A DNA stretch of 64,000 nt from contig NZ_CP049863.1 in NCBI RefSeq assembly GCF_011299575.1, positions 1,612,001 to 1,676,000 on the forward strand, read 5' to 3'. The stretch comes from Leucobacter viscericola (GTDB taxonomy: Bacteria; Actinomycetota; Actinomycetes; Actinomycetales; Microbacteriaceae). A model generated the notes under the pieces. It saw only the letters and a program-made list of their open reading frames with translations. It did no database searches and was not told the origin of the DNA. The number at the start of each line of letters is the position of its first letter. The first letter of the stretch is position 1. Of the stretch, positions 19,492 through 28,722 are shown one piece after another. The position numbers and the translations under genes were made by a program.

Positions 19492-20346
19492 TTATCGATC
19501 CCCGGGCAGCCCCCGCCCGATGAACCCGCGGAAAAGCACACGTTTCACACCCGCGGGCATTAAACGGTACGCCCCTTTCATGAGAACGTTGCGCGCGTAC
19601 TGCGCACGGGTCACAAACCCCATCCGAAGCAGTTCACGCTGCAGTTTCCACTCGGTGCGAGCCTCGGCCCAGCCACCGCGGCGAACAAAGGCACCGGATC
19701 CCACCCGATAGCTCAGCAGCGGTTCCGCAATGTTCTCGACCCTCGCTCCATCAGCGATGAGCTGCACCCCCAGCCAGTAGTCCTCCATCTTGCCAAAGGG
19801 CTGGTAACGCCCGACGCGGTCGAGCGCGGCGAGACGGTACATCATCGTGGGGTGATTGAAAGGGTTGTGGGTACGCGCGTGGTCCCTGATGCGCTCCGGC
19901 CCGACGGGCGGAACACGAATCGCGCTCGGAGAGGCTGGGTCCTGTTCAAACTCCTGCATACCCGTGCCGACCAGGTCGTACCCCTGCTCGATCATCTCCC
20001 ACTGCCGTGCAAAGCGTTCGGGGCTTGAGACGTCGTCCGCGTCCATGCGGGCGACAACGGGGTAGGTGCACGCATCGAGACCCGCGTTCAGAGCCTCAGT
20101 GAGGCCCCGGTTCTCAGATAGACGGATCAGCCGCACCGGAATGGGGCTCTCGGCTTCGATACGCTCGAGCTCCGCGGCGAGCGCCTCCGGAACCGGGCCA
20201 TCCTGCACAATCACGGCCTCGGCCGGTTTCAGCGTCTGCTGATCCACCGAACTCTCGAAGGCAAGACGCAGATACTCGGCATTATCGCCAGCGTATACGG
20301 GCAGCAGGAGGGAGAAGTTCGCCTGGGGTGTTTGTGATGCAGGCAT
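19492..20346 (-). CDS. GT2 family glycosyltransferase (AmsE-like)
   Basis: The 284-residue enzyme opens with FSLLLPVYAGDNAEYL and carries VQDGPVPE, LSENRGLTEALNAGL and the metal-binding ARMDADDVSSPERF segment, all typical of GT-A glycosyltransferases that add sugars to surface polysaccharides. No transmembrane segment is evident. It lies between the SLH surface proteins and a second GT2 gene on the same strand. Donor and acceptor sugars are unknown. Confidence 0.84.
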   Translation of the reverse strand: MPASQTPQANFSLLLPVYAGDNAEYLRLAFESSVDQQTLKPAEAVIVQDGPVPEALAAELERIEAESPIPVRLIRLSENRGLTEALNAGLDACTYPVVARMDADDVSSPERFARQWEMIEQGYDLVGTGMQEFEQDPASPSAIRVPPVGPERIRDHARTHNPFNHPTMMYRLAALDRVGRYQPFGKMEDYWLGVQLIADGARVENIAEPLLSYRVGSGAFVRRGGWAEARTEWKLQRELLRMGFVTRAQYARNVLMKGAYRLMPAGVKRVLFRGFIGRGLPGDR

Positions 20347-20379
20347 AATGCTCTAGCGTACCCGCTGAATATGAATCGA

Positions 20380-21357
20380 CTACCTTGCGTCGAGCTTCGA
20401 CAGGCGTTCGATCTCGTACATGACATCAACGGGCACACCCGCGTCACGCAGCACGTCACGCGTCAGCCGCGGAGAAGTACGCCAGCCATCACGCCAGCCC
20501 CGCTTCAGGCAGTCCCGCAGCTGGGCCCGGTCTTCCGACGCGCGGAAGGTGCGAATCCAACGCCTCGCGGTGGCGGCGGAGTACAGCAGTTTCTCCCACC
20601 CCTGCAGTGCACGACTGCAGCGGAACACCCAGAGTTTATTGCGCACCTCATAAAAGAAACGGGGACCAGGATCCTGGTCGCTTGAGCCGCGTTTCACCGT
20701 CTTGTGAGTGACGACCGACCCGGGTACGTACAGACCACGGGCACCCCGCAGCAGGCGGGCGGAGTATTCAAAGTCGTCGTTCCACAGGAAGTAGTCGGCG
20801 AGAGGCAGGCCGAGTTCGCGCACCCGCGGTGCCCTCAGAAACGCCGAAACAAAGGAGATCGAACGAATCTCCATGCCACCAGCTTGGGCGGCACGACGGC
20901 GTTCGCGTTCACCAGCACGAATCTTCGCTTTGGGCGTGTTCATGGGGTGATCTTGCTCGTCGGTCCAGATGACCCGAGACCCCATGACGGCCAGGTCGTC
21001 TTGCCCCGTGCTGCGATAGCGCTTGTGCGCTTCAAGTGCTCCCGAGAGTGCGTCGGGGCCGGGAACGGTGTCATCGTCCATCACCCAGACCCAGTCGATC
21101 CCGTCTTCGGCAACGGCCGCGGCTATCCCTACCGCAAACCCACCGGCACCGCCGGTATTCTCGGTTAACTGGATAAAGCGTGCGCGCTCGCCCCACTCCT
21201 CAAGCAGGTGCTCGGCTTCTTCGCCGATTCCGCCGTCAGACGCGTTATCGACCACCACCAAACGGTCAACCGGTCTGCTCTGTGCGGCGAGCGCACGCAG
21301 CGACTCTTGCAGCAGTTCTCGCCGGTTGTACGCCACCAATACGGCGGTTACGCGCAT
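20380..21357 (-). CDS. GT2 family glycosyltransferase (rhamnosyl/galactofuranosyl-transferase-like)
   Basis: The 325-residue product has AVLVAYNRRELLQESL, VVDNASDGG and WVMDDDTVPGPDAL, the DDD motif of GlfT-like and rhamnosyltransferase-like GT2 enzymes. FLWNDDFEYSARLL supplies the downstream catalytic acid region. GGGAGAG sits 8-14 bases before the ATG. A galE gene is nearby, so galactose or galactofuranose transfer is possible, but no mutase gene (glf) is in the window. The specific sugar is not established. Confidence 0.84.
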   Translation of the reverse strand: MRVTAVLVAYNRRELLQESLRALAAQSRPVDRLVVVDNASDGGIGEEAEHLLEEWGERARFIQLTENTGGAGGFAVGIAAAVAEDGIDWVWVMDDDTVPGPDALSGALEAHKRYRSTGQDDLAVMGSRVIWTDEQDHPMNTPKAKIRAGERERRRAAQAGGMEIRSISFVSAFLRAPRVRELGLPLADYFLWNDDFEYSARLLRGARGLYVPGSVVTHKTVKRGSSDQDPGPRFFYEVRNKLWVFRCSRALQGWEKLLYSAATARRWIRTFRASEDRAQLRDCLKRGWRDGWRTSPRLTRDVLRDAGVPVDVMYEIERLSKLDAR

Positions 21358-21442
21358 GCGAACACTCTCCCATCAAGACAAATTGGCCTCGCCTAGTCTA
21401 CGTTGCTCGCGAAGGAGACCACTCGCTCACGGCTCGCGCCCC

Positions 21443-23077
21443 TCAACCCGCGGCGGTAACCTGCGACCCGTGCGCCCACATCTTGGCGTAGAAGCTCACC
21501 GAGCGGGACTTCACCACGTCAAGGTATTCGTCTGAGTCAAGATCCAGAATCGATCCTGCCGGCACATCTTGTTCCTTCACAAGCGCGGAAACCCCTATGC
21601 CTGCTCGGTGATCCTTGATGTTGAGGCCAACAAGCTCCAGAAGCGTTGGATACATGCTGAGCTGGTCGATTTCTTCGCGCGCGAACTTCACGCCTCCTGG
21701 AACCCACACTCGATTGAAAATGGTGCGGTCATCCCGGTCCTTCAGCTCGTCCCAGTAGGTGCCACCCTCAACGTTCATCTTCCGATGATCGCCCATGACA
21801 ACAACGGTGGTGTCGTCCAGGTATCCCTGCTTGTCCATGTAGCCAACAAACCCCGCCACCTGCTCCATGGAACAGAAGGTAATCGAGGTGAGTTCCTTTT
21901 TGGTGTCTACATCGCAGTAGTCGAAGACGTGTATCGGTTCGTGACTGTCAAGCGTCAGCATTGTGAGGTTGAAGGGATCGCCAGCGTCGTGCAGCTCCTT
22001 CACCTTTTCTTTTGCGTGCTCGAACAGGCGACGATCGGAGAGCCCCCATTCTGCGCGGGTTTCTGTCTCTCCCTCGCTCACCCAATCTTCCAGGCCGTAG
22101 ACCTCGTCGTAACCGTGACCGGATAGGAACTGATCCTTGCCAGCGAAGCTTGCGTTCGCTCCCCCGAGAAAAACGTTGTGGTATCCCTCGTCCTTCAGCA
22201 CGTCTCCCAGGCAGTCGGCACCTGGAAGGAAGCGATCAAGCTGGTGATCCTGATCGCCGAGAAGGTTCAGGTCATCGTTATCCGCGTTTGAGGTCGCGGT
22301 GCGCAGCGGGATCCCGCACTGCGTTCCCACGATCCCTGCCATCGTCCAGCCGCCACCCTCGTAGGTGTCTAGCTTTGGAACAGTCGCCCAACCAGATGTC
22401 GCCGTCTGAACGGGGGCAAGCATGTTCTTCTCAAACACCTTGTCGTCAGTGAAGGTGTCTTCGATGGACTCAAGATAGATCAGCACGAGATTGTTCTTGC
22501 CTTTTGCGGCGCCAGAACCAGAATCACCTTTCGCGCCGACGCTCACAACTGAGCCGCCATCGGAGTGACCCGGCTCTACCTTCGGAGCTTTGTAGAAATC
22601 GGCGAGTGTCGTTCCCAGCGTTTTCTCTCGAATTGAGGCCTGTATGTAGTCGACCGCGCCAATCGTGTCCCCGAACAATGTCGCACCGCCCAGAGGCAGA
22701 ATGACGGCGAGCGCAATGGCAACACCTCTAAACAACCGGGTTCGCAGGGTGGTGAACCACGCCTTGGAACGCAGGCCGCGCCGCAGCATTTCGACAACGA
22801 CAGCCAATGCGAGTGTGATGGCCACGGGAACCACAATGATGGCCGCAACCGCTCCAGCAACGAGCGCATCTCCGCCCGCACCCTCACCACCGCCGTTCAT
22901 GTTGCTTAGCAGCTGATCAACGGAGATGACACCAAAGGTACGCCGCACCCAGAGTGCCGCTCCGGTAAAAATGGTGCCAACAGCAACGAGCACCCAGAAT
23001 CCAACGATTCCGGCAGCCCACAGCCTACGTTTCGGGCTGACCGACTCTGCAGTCAATTCTTCTTCCACCTTTATCAC
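21443..23077 (-). CDS. MdoB/LtaS-like membrane phosphoglycerol transferase (sulfatase fold)
   Basis: The 544-residue product has three transmembrane helices (about 21-43, 71-96, 114-137) followed by an extracellular sulfatase-fold domain. Expected active-site elements are YLESIEDTF (Glu203), EGGGWTMAGIVGTQCG (probable nucleophile Thr245) and VVVMGDHRKMN (metal-binding Asp/His). This family moves phosphoglycerol from phosphatidylglycerol onto glycolipids, glucans or wall polymers outside the membrane. It begins 20 bp after the LCP gene stop, so the two are likely co-transcribed. It resembles E. coli OpgB more than a classical LtaS. The acceptor is unknown. Confidence 0.83.
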   Translation of the reverse strand: MIKVEEELTAESVSPKRRLWAAGIVGFWVLVAVGTIFTGAALWVRRTFGVISVDQLLSNMNGGGEGAGGDALVAGAVAAIIVVPVAITLALAVVVEMLRRGLRSKAWFTTLRTRLFRGVAIALAVILPLGGATLFGDTIGAVDYIQASIREKTLGTTLADFYKAPKVEPGHSDGGSVVSVGAKGDSGSGAAKGKNNLVLIYLESIEDTFTDDKVFEKNMLAPVQTATSGWATVPKLDTYEGGGWTMAGIVGTQCGIPLRTATSNADNDDLNLLGDQDHQLDRFLPGADCLGDVLKDEGYHNVFLGGANASFAGKDQFLSGHGYDEVYGLEDWVSEGETETRAEWGLSDRRLFEHAKEKVKELHDAGDPFNLTMLTLDSHEPIHVFDYCDVDTKKELTSITFCSMEQVAGFVGYMDKQGYLDDTTVVVMGDHRKMNVEGGTYWDELKDRDDRTIFNRVWVPGGVKFAREEIDQLSMYPTLLELVGLNIKDHRAGIGVSALVKEQDVPAGSILDLDSDEYLDVVKSRSVSFYAKMWAHGSQVTAAG

Positions 23078-23097
23078 TCGCTGATCAACCAGCGATT

Positions 23098-24507
23098 CTA
23101 CTCCGAGTCTTTCTTGGGAGGAGAGGCCTGTGCGATTCCGTCAGCCGTGAGCTGCCTGATCACGTCAAAGTCCGGCGCATCGGGCTCGACCGCTGGCGGA
23201 ACTAGCTCGACGTTCACGATGTCGTGTTCGCGGGACTTGCTAGCAAGATCTACGAACCTGCCCAGCATCGATTCGGGAATATCGGTCTCAATGAGCTGAG
23301 TTCCCGCAGCCGCAATACCCTGGAACTTAAGAAGCACGTTCGTGGGGTTCATCTGGGAGAGGATCGCGGCCTGCAGCTCGCGCTGTCGCTGCATGCGATC
23401 GTAGTCGCCACCGCTCGAGCCGTATCGCGACCGCGCATACCACTGCGCTTGGAATCCGTTGAGGTGCTGCTTACCTGGTTCGATCCAGCCATCCTCGTTC
23501 ACCACTTCACCACTATACGGATCGACCCCGCCACCAATGGGCAGTCGTTCTTTGACGTCCATGGTGACCCCACCGAGCGCGTCAATCAGATCAGCAAAGC
23601 CGTCCATGTTGAGCAGCACGTAGAACTGAATCTTGAGCCCCAAAGCACCCTCAACGGCCTCACGGGTCGCCTCGATGCCTGGCGAGGAGTCGTGTTTTTT
23701 GGCGTTCGGGTAGAGCTCGGGGTAGAACAGCTCTGCCTCAGCGTAGATACCGTTCAAGATGCAACGACCGACCTGGCAGCCGCCGTAGTCGCCAAACTCG
23801 TTCGGGCCAACGCCGAACCCGTTCGGATGCATTTCGGCCATGGGTGATCCCTCGGCGAATGGCGTGCCTTCAAGCTCACGAGGCACGCCAATAATGGCGG
23901 CCTGCCCTGTCTCGGCATCAACACTAATGACGGAGATGCTGTCGGGGCGCAGCCCCTCACGATCCGCTCCAGCATCGGTGCCCAGCAGCAAGAAGTTATA
24001 GCGCCCGTCGACCGGCGCAACAGCGGGGGCACTGCCAAAAATGTCGCTGAGCGCACCGCGACCGGCCGCGACCGATGTTCCGGCCCAGGCGGCACCAACC
24101 GCGGGAACAAGCGTCAGGATCACGGAGAGAATGGCAACCGGCATTTTCCAGTTGGGCTGCACCCGTCGAAGCCGCGTGAGACCCAGGGTGTTGAGCCCAA
24201 GAAGCACCCACAGCACGGCATAGGCAAATAGCGCCCACTGCAGAATGAGCAGCACCCAACTGTTCGTAAAAATGGTGAGTGTTGCGACTCGCGCGAACAT
24301 CAGCCCCAGAATCGAGGCGATACCCACCACGAGCAGAACGATCGTGGCGGTCAACCCGAAACGCCCGAGCTTGCGGTTACCCGAGAGCAGCTGCGCGCTT
24401 CCGGGCAACAAAAACCCGAGCACAACAAGCCAGCGCGCTCGCTTGCTCATGAGCGGCGGCGAGTTTAAGTCTGGGTTACGAAGCGGCCGCTCAAGATCAA
24501 GAGTCAC
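23098..24507 (-). CDS. LytR-CpsA-Psr (LCP) family wall-polymer ligase
   Basis: The start is taken as the GTG at 24507, whose GTGA overlaps the galE stop and implies translational coupling; this gives 469 residues. Several hydrophobic segments (about 20-130) precede the LCP domain. That domain has FLLLGTDAGADREGLRPDS, DAETGQAAIIGVPRE and a late YARSRYGSSGGDYDRMQRQ with the conserved Arg/Asp residues that bind pyrophosphate-polyprenyl lipid. LCP enzymes attach teichoic acids or arabinogalactan to peptidoglycan. The location between galE and a phosphoglycerol transferase fits that final step. Confidence 0.88.
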   Translation of the reverse strand: MTLDLERPLRNPDLNSPPLMSKRARWLVVLGFLLPGSAQLLSGNRKLGRFGLTATIVLLVVGIASILGLMFARVATLTIFTNSWVLLILQWALFAYAVLWVLLGLNTLGLTRLRRVQPNWKMPVAILSVILTLVPAVGAAWAGTSVAAGRGALSDIFGSAPAVAPVDGRYNFLLLGTDAGADREGLRPDSISVISVDAETGQAAIIGVPRELEGTPFAEGSPMAEMHPNGFGVGPNEFGDYGGCQVGRCILNGIYAEAELFYPELYPNAKKHDSSPGIEATREAVEGALGLKIQFYVLLNMDGFADLIDALGGVTMDVKERLPIGGGVDPYSGEVVNEDGWIEPGKQHLNGFQAQWYARSRYGSSGGDYDRMQRQRELQAAILSQMNPTNVLLKFQGIAAAGTQLIETDIPESMLGRFVDLASKSREHDIVNVELVPPAVEPDAPDFDVIRQLTADGIAQASPPKKDSE

Positions 24508-25517
24508 GCGGTATAACCTCCCGGATTCGACGACTGCCAGGCCCAGGAGTCGCGGCAGGCCTCTGCGAGTGATCGTGAGGTGCGCCAATTCAGTTCGCGG
24601 TTTGCCTTCTCAGGATTCGCGACGACCTCTGCAACATCACCCGGACGCGCGTCGACGACAGCGTAGGGAATTGGCTGGCCCGAAGCCTGCTCAAACGCAC
24701 GCACCACTTCAAGCACACTCGAGCCCGTGCCAGAACCAAGGTTGTAGCTGGCCACACCAACGGCGGAATTGTTCAGTGCGGCAACGTGCCCTTCGGCAAG
24801 GTCCATCACGTGAATGTAGTCACGCACGCCGGTGCCATCGGGGGTCGGATAGGTGTCGCCGAAGACGCTCAGCTCTTTCCGTTTACCAACGGCAACCTGG
24901 GCAATAAAGGGCATGAGGTTGTTCGGGATCCCTGAGGGATCCTCACCGATGCGCCCTGAGGGGTGCGCCCCCACCGGGTTGAAGTAGCGCAGCAGAACGG
25001 CCTCAAGCTCGGGCCAGGCAAGCTGCGTGTCGCGAATAATCTGCTCGTTCATAAACTTCGACCAGCCGTAGGGGTTAGTCAGGCCAACACCGACACGATG
25101 CAGCTCATCTTGGGGAACGTATTCGGGGTCACCGTAGACCGTCGCGGAAGAGCTGAAGACAAGTTTTGTCACGCCCCGGTCGCGCATAATGTCGAGCAGC
25201 GCAAGGGTGGAATCGATATTGACGCGATAGTACTTCGTGGGCATGGCGACCGACTCGCCAACTGACTTGAGCCCCGCGAGGTGGATCACGGCGTCAAACT
25301 CAACATCTTTGAGGGCCTCAGCTGCGCGTTCGCGATCCGCGAGGTCGACCTCGATAAGCGCGACACTCCGACCGCTCAGTTTTTCCACGCGGCGTACCGC
25401 CTCGGGGTTGCTGTTCGAGAAGTCATCGAGAATAACAACGTCGTGTCCCTGGTCCAAGAGCACGAGGGCGGTGTGGGAGCCGATGTATCCGGCTCCACCT
25501 GTAAGCAATACACGCAT
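24504..25517 (-). CDS. galE: UDP-glucose 4-epimerase
   Basis: The 337-residue SDR-family enzyme interconverts UDP-glucose and UDP-galactose. MRVLLTGGAGYIGSHT is the NAD-binding Gly-rich loop, ATVYGDPE supplies the Ser/Thr region and NPYGWSKF the catalytic YxxxK. The ATG at 25517 is preferred to an in-frame ATG 17 codons upstream because the family begins with this motif. A -10-like TACGCT sits 7 bases before it with no ribosome-binding site, suggesting a leaderless message. It heads a unit with the LCP gene and probably the phosphoglycerol transferase, supplying UDP-Gal for the wall polymer. Confidence 0.95.
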   Translation of the reverse strand: MRVLLTGGAGYIGSHTALVLLDQGHDVVILDDFSNSNPEAVRRVEKLSGRSVALIEVDLADRERAAEALKDVEFDAVIHLAGLKSVGESVAMPTKYYRVNIDSTLALLDIMRDRGVTKLVFSSSATVYGDPEYVPQDELHRVGVGLTNPYGWSKFMNEQIIRDTQLAWPELEAVLLRYFNPVGAHPSGRIGEDPSGIPNNLMPFIAQVAVGKRKELSVFGDTYPTPDGTGVRDYIHVMDLAEGHVAALNNSAVGVASYNLGSGTGSSVLEVVRAFEQASGQPIPYAVVDARPGDVAEVVANPEKANRELNWRTSRSLAEACRDSWAWQSSNPGGYTA

Positions 25518-25524
25518 GGGTACC

Positions 25525-25530
25525 AGCGTA
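25525..25530 (-). promoter_or_regulatory. Leaderless -10 element of galE
   Basis: TACGCT lies exactly 7 bases upstream of the galE ATG on the minus strand and no Shine-Dalgarno sequence is visible. No good -35 was found, so this is a moderate-to-weak call. Confidence 0.4.
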
Positions 25531-25686
25531 CTTTGTTTGAGCCGTGGACTCCCCGAATGCTTGGGCAATCGTCACATTTCTATTTCGTCCTTGACTTCGC
25601 AGGGCATAAGTTCAGGCTTTGCACACTCTGACTCATAGAATGATCTGGGACCGTTCTAGAGTACGAATTATCGATGGGAGAAGTAC

Positions 25687-26784
25687 GTGGCAACACTCAC
25701 TCTCATCGCAGAACCTTTCCCCGACTGGGAAGCGCCGGTACATGCCGCAGCTGCGAGAGATCTCATGGGAGCTTTGGCAACCACGGCACCGCGCAGTTGC
25801 AGTACCCGGTATCTGATGGCCAAGGGATCAACCGATCCTCACTTCACGTCACCGCTTATTCGCTCTGAATATCTACCGTTCCGATCGACCATGCTGCCGC
25901 TGCTGTGGCAAAACGGCGCAACGGCCAGGCCGCTCGACGGTGAGTTTGTGCACTCCATCACGCCGATGGTTCCGCTGCGCTCCCACGGCGACGACGACGG
26001 AACCCAAACCTCGGTCACCATTACCCACAGCATCGCCTGGGACGCCCCGGCGATCCTCGGCAACTCTCAGGCCCGCCTGTACCGCGCTTTCGTGCGGCGA
26101 GCCGTAAAGCTGGCGGACGTACTTTTCACCCCCACCCACGCAACCGCTCGGGTGCTGCAGGAGCAGTTTGGTTCCGACCTTCCGGTTCAGGTTTTGCAGC
26201 TTGGGGCACCCTCGGAGTACCTGCGCCCGGACGACGCGATCGAGCGCCGTGCCGCTCTCGGGGTACCCGATCACTACGCGGTCACAACCGCCACCTCAAG
26301 CGAAGACGGCCGCCTCAGCTGGATTATTGATGCGCTGCGCGCCGATCCCGCGCTCCCCAGCGTGGTGGTGCTCGAGGGGCTGGATCCGGCCGCGAGTGCA
26401 ACCGAACAGCCAAGCATCCCCGAGGAGCTTCAGCACCGCGTGGTTTTCGTGACACCTCGTGACCTCACGGACGTTGGCGCAGTGCTGAGCGGTGCTTCGC
26501 TTCTGCTGCAGCCACAGGCCTACGTCGGCACGGGCTATACCCTGCTCGGCGCACTCACCGGATCTGTTCCGGTGCTGCACTCGGGTCACCCGGCCGCAGA
26601 AGAACTCGTGCTTGATGCGGGCCTGGCAGCAACCTCGGCGGGAGAATTTGCGGCCGAGTTCAGCAGACTGTTCCGTGACCCCAACTCGCTCACCAAGCTG
26701 GCGGTTCTCGCCCGCGACCGTAGCCGCGGCTTCGGTTGGAACGGTGCGGCCTGGCAGCTCTGGGAAGCCCACGCCAACATGTAG
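25687..26784 (+). CDS. GT-B-fold glycosyltransferase
   Basis: The 365-residue protein starts at GTG. It has the overall layout of a GT1/GT4 enzyme: an N-terminal Rossmann half (TLIAEPFPDWEAPVHAAAARDL), HSIAWDAPAIL, a VLFTPTHATARVL segment and a C-terminal nucleotide-sugar half with YVGTGYTLLGALTGSVPVLHS followed by HPAAEELV. The usual E-x7-E signature is only partly recognisable. It is divergent from galE and belongs by position to the polysaccharide locus. Substrate unknown. Confidence 0.68.
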   Translation: MATLTLIAEPFPDWEAPVHAAAARDLMGALATTAPRSCSTRYLMAKGSTDPHFTSPLIRSEYLPFRSTMLPLLWQNGATARPLDGEFVHSITPMVPLRSHGDDDGTQTSVTITHSIAWDAPAILGNSQARLYRAFVRRAVKLADVLFTPTHATARVLQEQFGSDLPVQVLQLGAPSEYLRPDDAIERRAALGVPDHYAVTTATSSEDGRLSWIIDALRADPALPSVVVLEGLDPAASATEQPSIPEELQHRVVFVTPRDLTDVGAVLSGASLLLQPQAYVGTGYTLLGALTGSVPVLHSGHPAAEELVLDAGLAATSAGEFAAEFSRLFRDPNSLTKLAVLARDRSRGFGWNGAAWQLWEAHANM

Positions 26785-26821
26785 CGACTGAGGTTCTGCG
26801 CAGACATCTGCATCGCAGAAC

Positions 26822-28027
26822 CTAGGCGTCGACGCTGCCGATGCCACCCCTGCTTTTCGCCTGCACCCACTCGAGCGTCCCTGAAATCAGGATCGCGGCA
26901 GCCACCATTGCCACGGTCCCAGCCCAGCCCGCGGCAACAAATGCGAGACCACCGACCCAACCCAGCACACTCGAGCCCGCGTAGTACGCGAGGTTGTAGA
27001 GCGGCGGGGCCTGGCTCGCGCCCGAAAGTCCCGCTGTGCGTCGCCCGATAAGCCCACTCGCAATGGAGTGCGCCCCGAAGAACCCTCCGGTAAACAGCAC
27101 GAGCCCCACGACAATTGCCGCGAGTGGCTCGGTGAGGGTGAGCAGTAGCCCCAGCAGCATCACAGTAAGACTCGCCAGCATCACCGCGACCGGTGCGATT
27201 CGGCGCGCGATCCGCCACACCAGGTTTGATGCGACGGCTCCCGCGAGGTACGCAAGAAAAAGCCACGAGATCTGCAGGGTCGAAAGGGCGTAGGGATCTT
27301 GCTCCAGGCGAAACGCGAGCATGTTGTACGCGGCAACAAAACCACCCATCAACAGGAACGCTTGCAACACCAGCACCAATACGGCCGGGTTGCGCAGGTT
27401 GGCGAGCAGAGCCCTCGGCAAGGGCGTTGTACGTGGCAGCGGCACCGCGGTCTTAGGAATCAAGACGATGAATGCGATCGTCGCAGCGGCCGCGAGCAGC
27501 GCAACCGCGGCGAGCCCAAAGCGCCAGCTCACGGGATCCGCGAGCGACCCCGCAACAACTCGACCAATGAGCCCACCGAACGTAGTGCCCGCGACGTAGC
27601 CACCCACCGCCGCGCCGAGCGAGCGTGGACTCACCGTCTCAGCGAGGGTTGTCACCGCGAGGGCGGGAAGCCCACCCAGGGCGATGCCCTCGATCCCGCG
27701 CAGCACAATCATGGTTTCGAAGTTTGGTGCAAACGGAACCAGCAGGCCGAGGATCATCGCCGCCGCCGCGGCCCAGCGGATCGTTGTGATTCGGCCAAGG
27801 TGGTCGGAGAGCCGCGCCCACGGCAGCACCCCGAGTGCGACCCCAATGGTGGTCGCACCGATGATCCACGAGATGGATCCAGCACCCGTCTCGAATTCGC
27901 GCGCAATCTGGGGCAGCAGTCCCTGCGGCGAATACATCTGCGCAAAGGTTGCGAGCCCCGCGCAGAAGAGTGCGATGAGCGCGCGCCGATACTCGGGAGT
28001 ACCCCGATCTGCGCGCGGGTCTGACAC
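26822..28027 (-). CDS. MFS transporter, 12-TM
   Basis: The start is set at the GTG at 28027, one base after the purE stop; the longer upstream frame is Arg/Pro-rich and lies inside purE. The 401-residue protein has about twelve hydrophobic segments and the MFS loop motif LPWARLSDHLGRITTIRW between helices 2 and 3, resembling YnfM/AraJ-type exporters. It is probably co-transcribed with purE. The substrate is unknown and no purine link is required by the sequence. Confidence 0.85.
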   Translation of the reverse strand: MSDPRADRGTPEYRRALIALFCAGLATFAQMYSPQGLLPQIAREFETGAGSISWIIGATTIGVALGVLPWARLSDHLGRITTIRWAAAAAMILGLLVPFAPNFETMIVLRGIEGIALGGLPALAVTTLAETVSPRSLGAAVGGYVAGTTFGGLIGRVVAGSLADPVSWRFGLAAVALLAAAATIAFIVLIPKTAVPLPRTTPLPRALLANLRNPAVLVLVLQAFLLMGGFVAAYNMLAFRLEQDPYALSTLQISWLFLAYLAGAVASNLVWRIARRIAPVAVMLASLTVMLLGLLLTLTEPLAAIVVGLVLFTGGFFGAHSIASGLIGRRTAGLSGASQAPPLYNLAYYAGSSVLGWVGGLAFVAAGWAGTVAMVAAAILISGTLEWVQAKSRGGIGSVDA

Positions 28028-28028
28028 C

Positions 28029-28568
28029 TTAGTTGCTGGGTGAGGCCGTGTCGCTGGCAGTCGCCTCGACGCGTGCCTTGAGCGCCGTGTTTTTCTCCTC
28101 GACAACAGCGGTGAGCTCGGCCGCGTAGGCGTCAAGCTGCGCAGAGATTCCGCGATCCTGCGCCCCAAGAATGCGAGCGGCAAGCAACCCTGCGTTCTTC
28201 GCACCGCCAATTGAAACGGTAGCGACGGGGATGCCCCCCGGCATTTGCACAATCGACAGCAGCGAATCGAGCCCGTCGAGTTTTGCGAGCGGCACGGGCA
28301 CCCCGATAACGGGCAGTGTGGTCATTGAGGCAACCATGCCCGGCAGGTGGGCGGCTCCGCCCGCTCCCGCGATAATCACTTTGAGCCCGCGATCAGCGGC
28401 TTCGCGAGCGTAGCTGACCATCTTGTCTGGGGTGCGGTGGGCACTCACAACCTCAACCTCGTGTGCGATACCGAAATCTCGCAGCACCTGGACCGCGTCG
28501 GCCATCACGTTGAAGTCGGAATCCGAGCCCATGATCACTCCCACGAGGGGCACTGCACTGTTGGTCAT
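28029..28568 (-). CDS. purE: 5-(carboxyamino)imidazole ribonucleotide mutase
   Basis: The 179-residue product carries the class I PurE signatures [23 protein letters not shown] and [13 protein letters not shown], and it rearranges N5-CAIR to CAIR in purine biosynthesis. About 20 residues of low-similarity tail follow the core. The start ATG at 28568 lacks a Shine-Dalgarno sequence, and a TACGAT -10 element lies 7 bases upstream, so the mRNA is likely leaderless. purK lies about 500 bp away, divergent, with an XRE regulator gene between them. Confidence 0.96.
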   Translation of the reverse strand: MTNSAVPLVGVIMGSDSDFNVMADAVQVLRDFGIAHEVEVVSAHRTPDKMVSYAREAADRGLKVIIAGAGGAAHLPGMVASMTTLPVIGVPVPLAKLDGLDSLLSIVQMPGGIPVATVSIGGAKNAGLLAARILGAQDRGISAQLDAYAAELTAVVEEKNTALKARVEATASDTASPSN

Positions 28569-28575
28569 GGTTTAT

Positions 28576-28581
28576 ATCGTA
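28576..28581 (-). promoter_or_regulatory. Leaderless -10 element of purE
   Basis: TACGAT is 7 bases upstream of the purE ATG on the minus strand, with no ribosome-binding site between them. The -35 is not obvious. Confidence 0.4.
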
Positions 28582-28651
28582 TCCGGGCATTGCAGTGGGG
28601 AGTGACGCGGGGGTTTCGGGTGCGCCGGTGAGTGTCAAAGTAAGTCAAATT

Positions 28652-28707
28652 TGTACTGTACTTTTCTGTACACATCTTTTCTTCACTGGACCTTTATTAC
28701 TTAGGTC
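28652..28707. promoter_or_regulatory. Repeated TGTAC and GACCT-N9-AGGTC elements upstream of the XRE gene
   Basis: The spacer between purE and the XRE gene holds three TGTAC units (28652-28656, 28657-28661, 28667-28671) followed by an inverted repeat GACCT-N9-AGGTC (28689-28693 and 28703-28707). Both are plausible binding sites for the small XRE regulator encoded 16-50 bp downstream. No experiment or known consensus supports this. Confidence 0.35.
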
Positions 28708-28722
28708 AAGCAATCTAGTGCG

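Noticed and set aside
23224..23847. 207-codon plus-strand open frame
   Set aside because: Antisense to the LCP catalytic domain, which has unmistakable motifs on the other strand.
27299..28024. 241-codon plus-strand open frame
   Set aside because: Antisense to the MFS transporter; the product is Arg-rich low-complexity sequence typical of GC-rich shadow frames.
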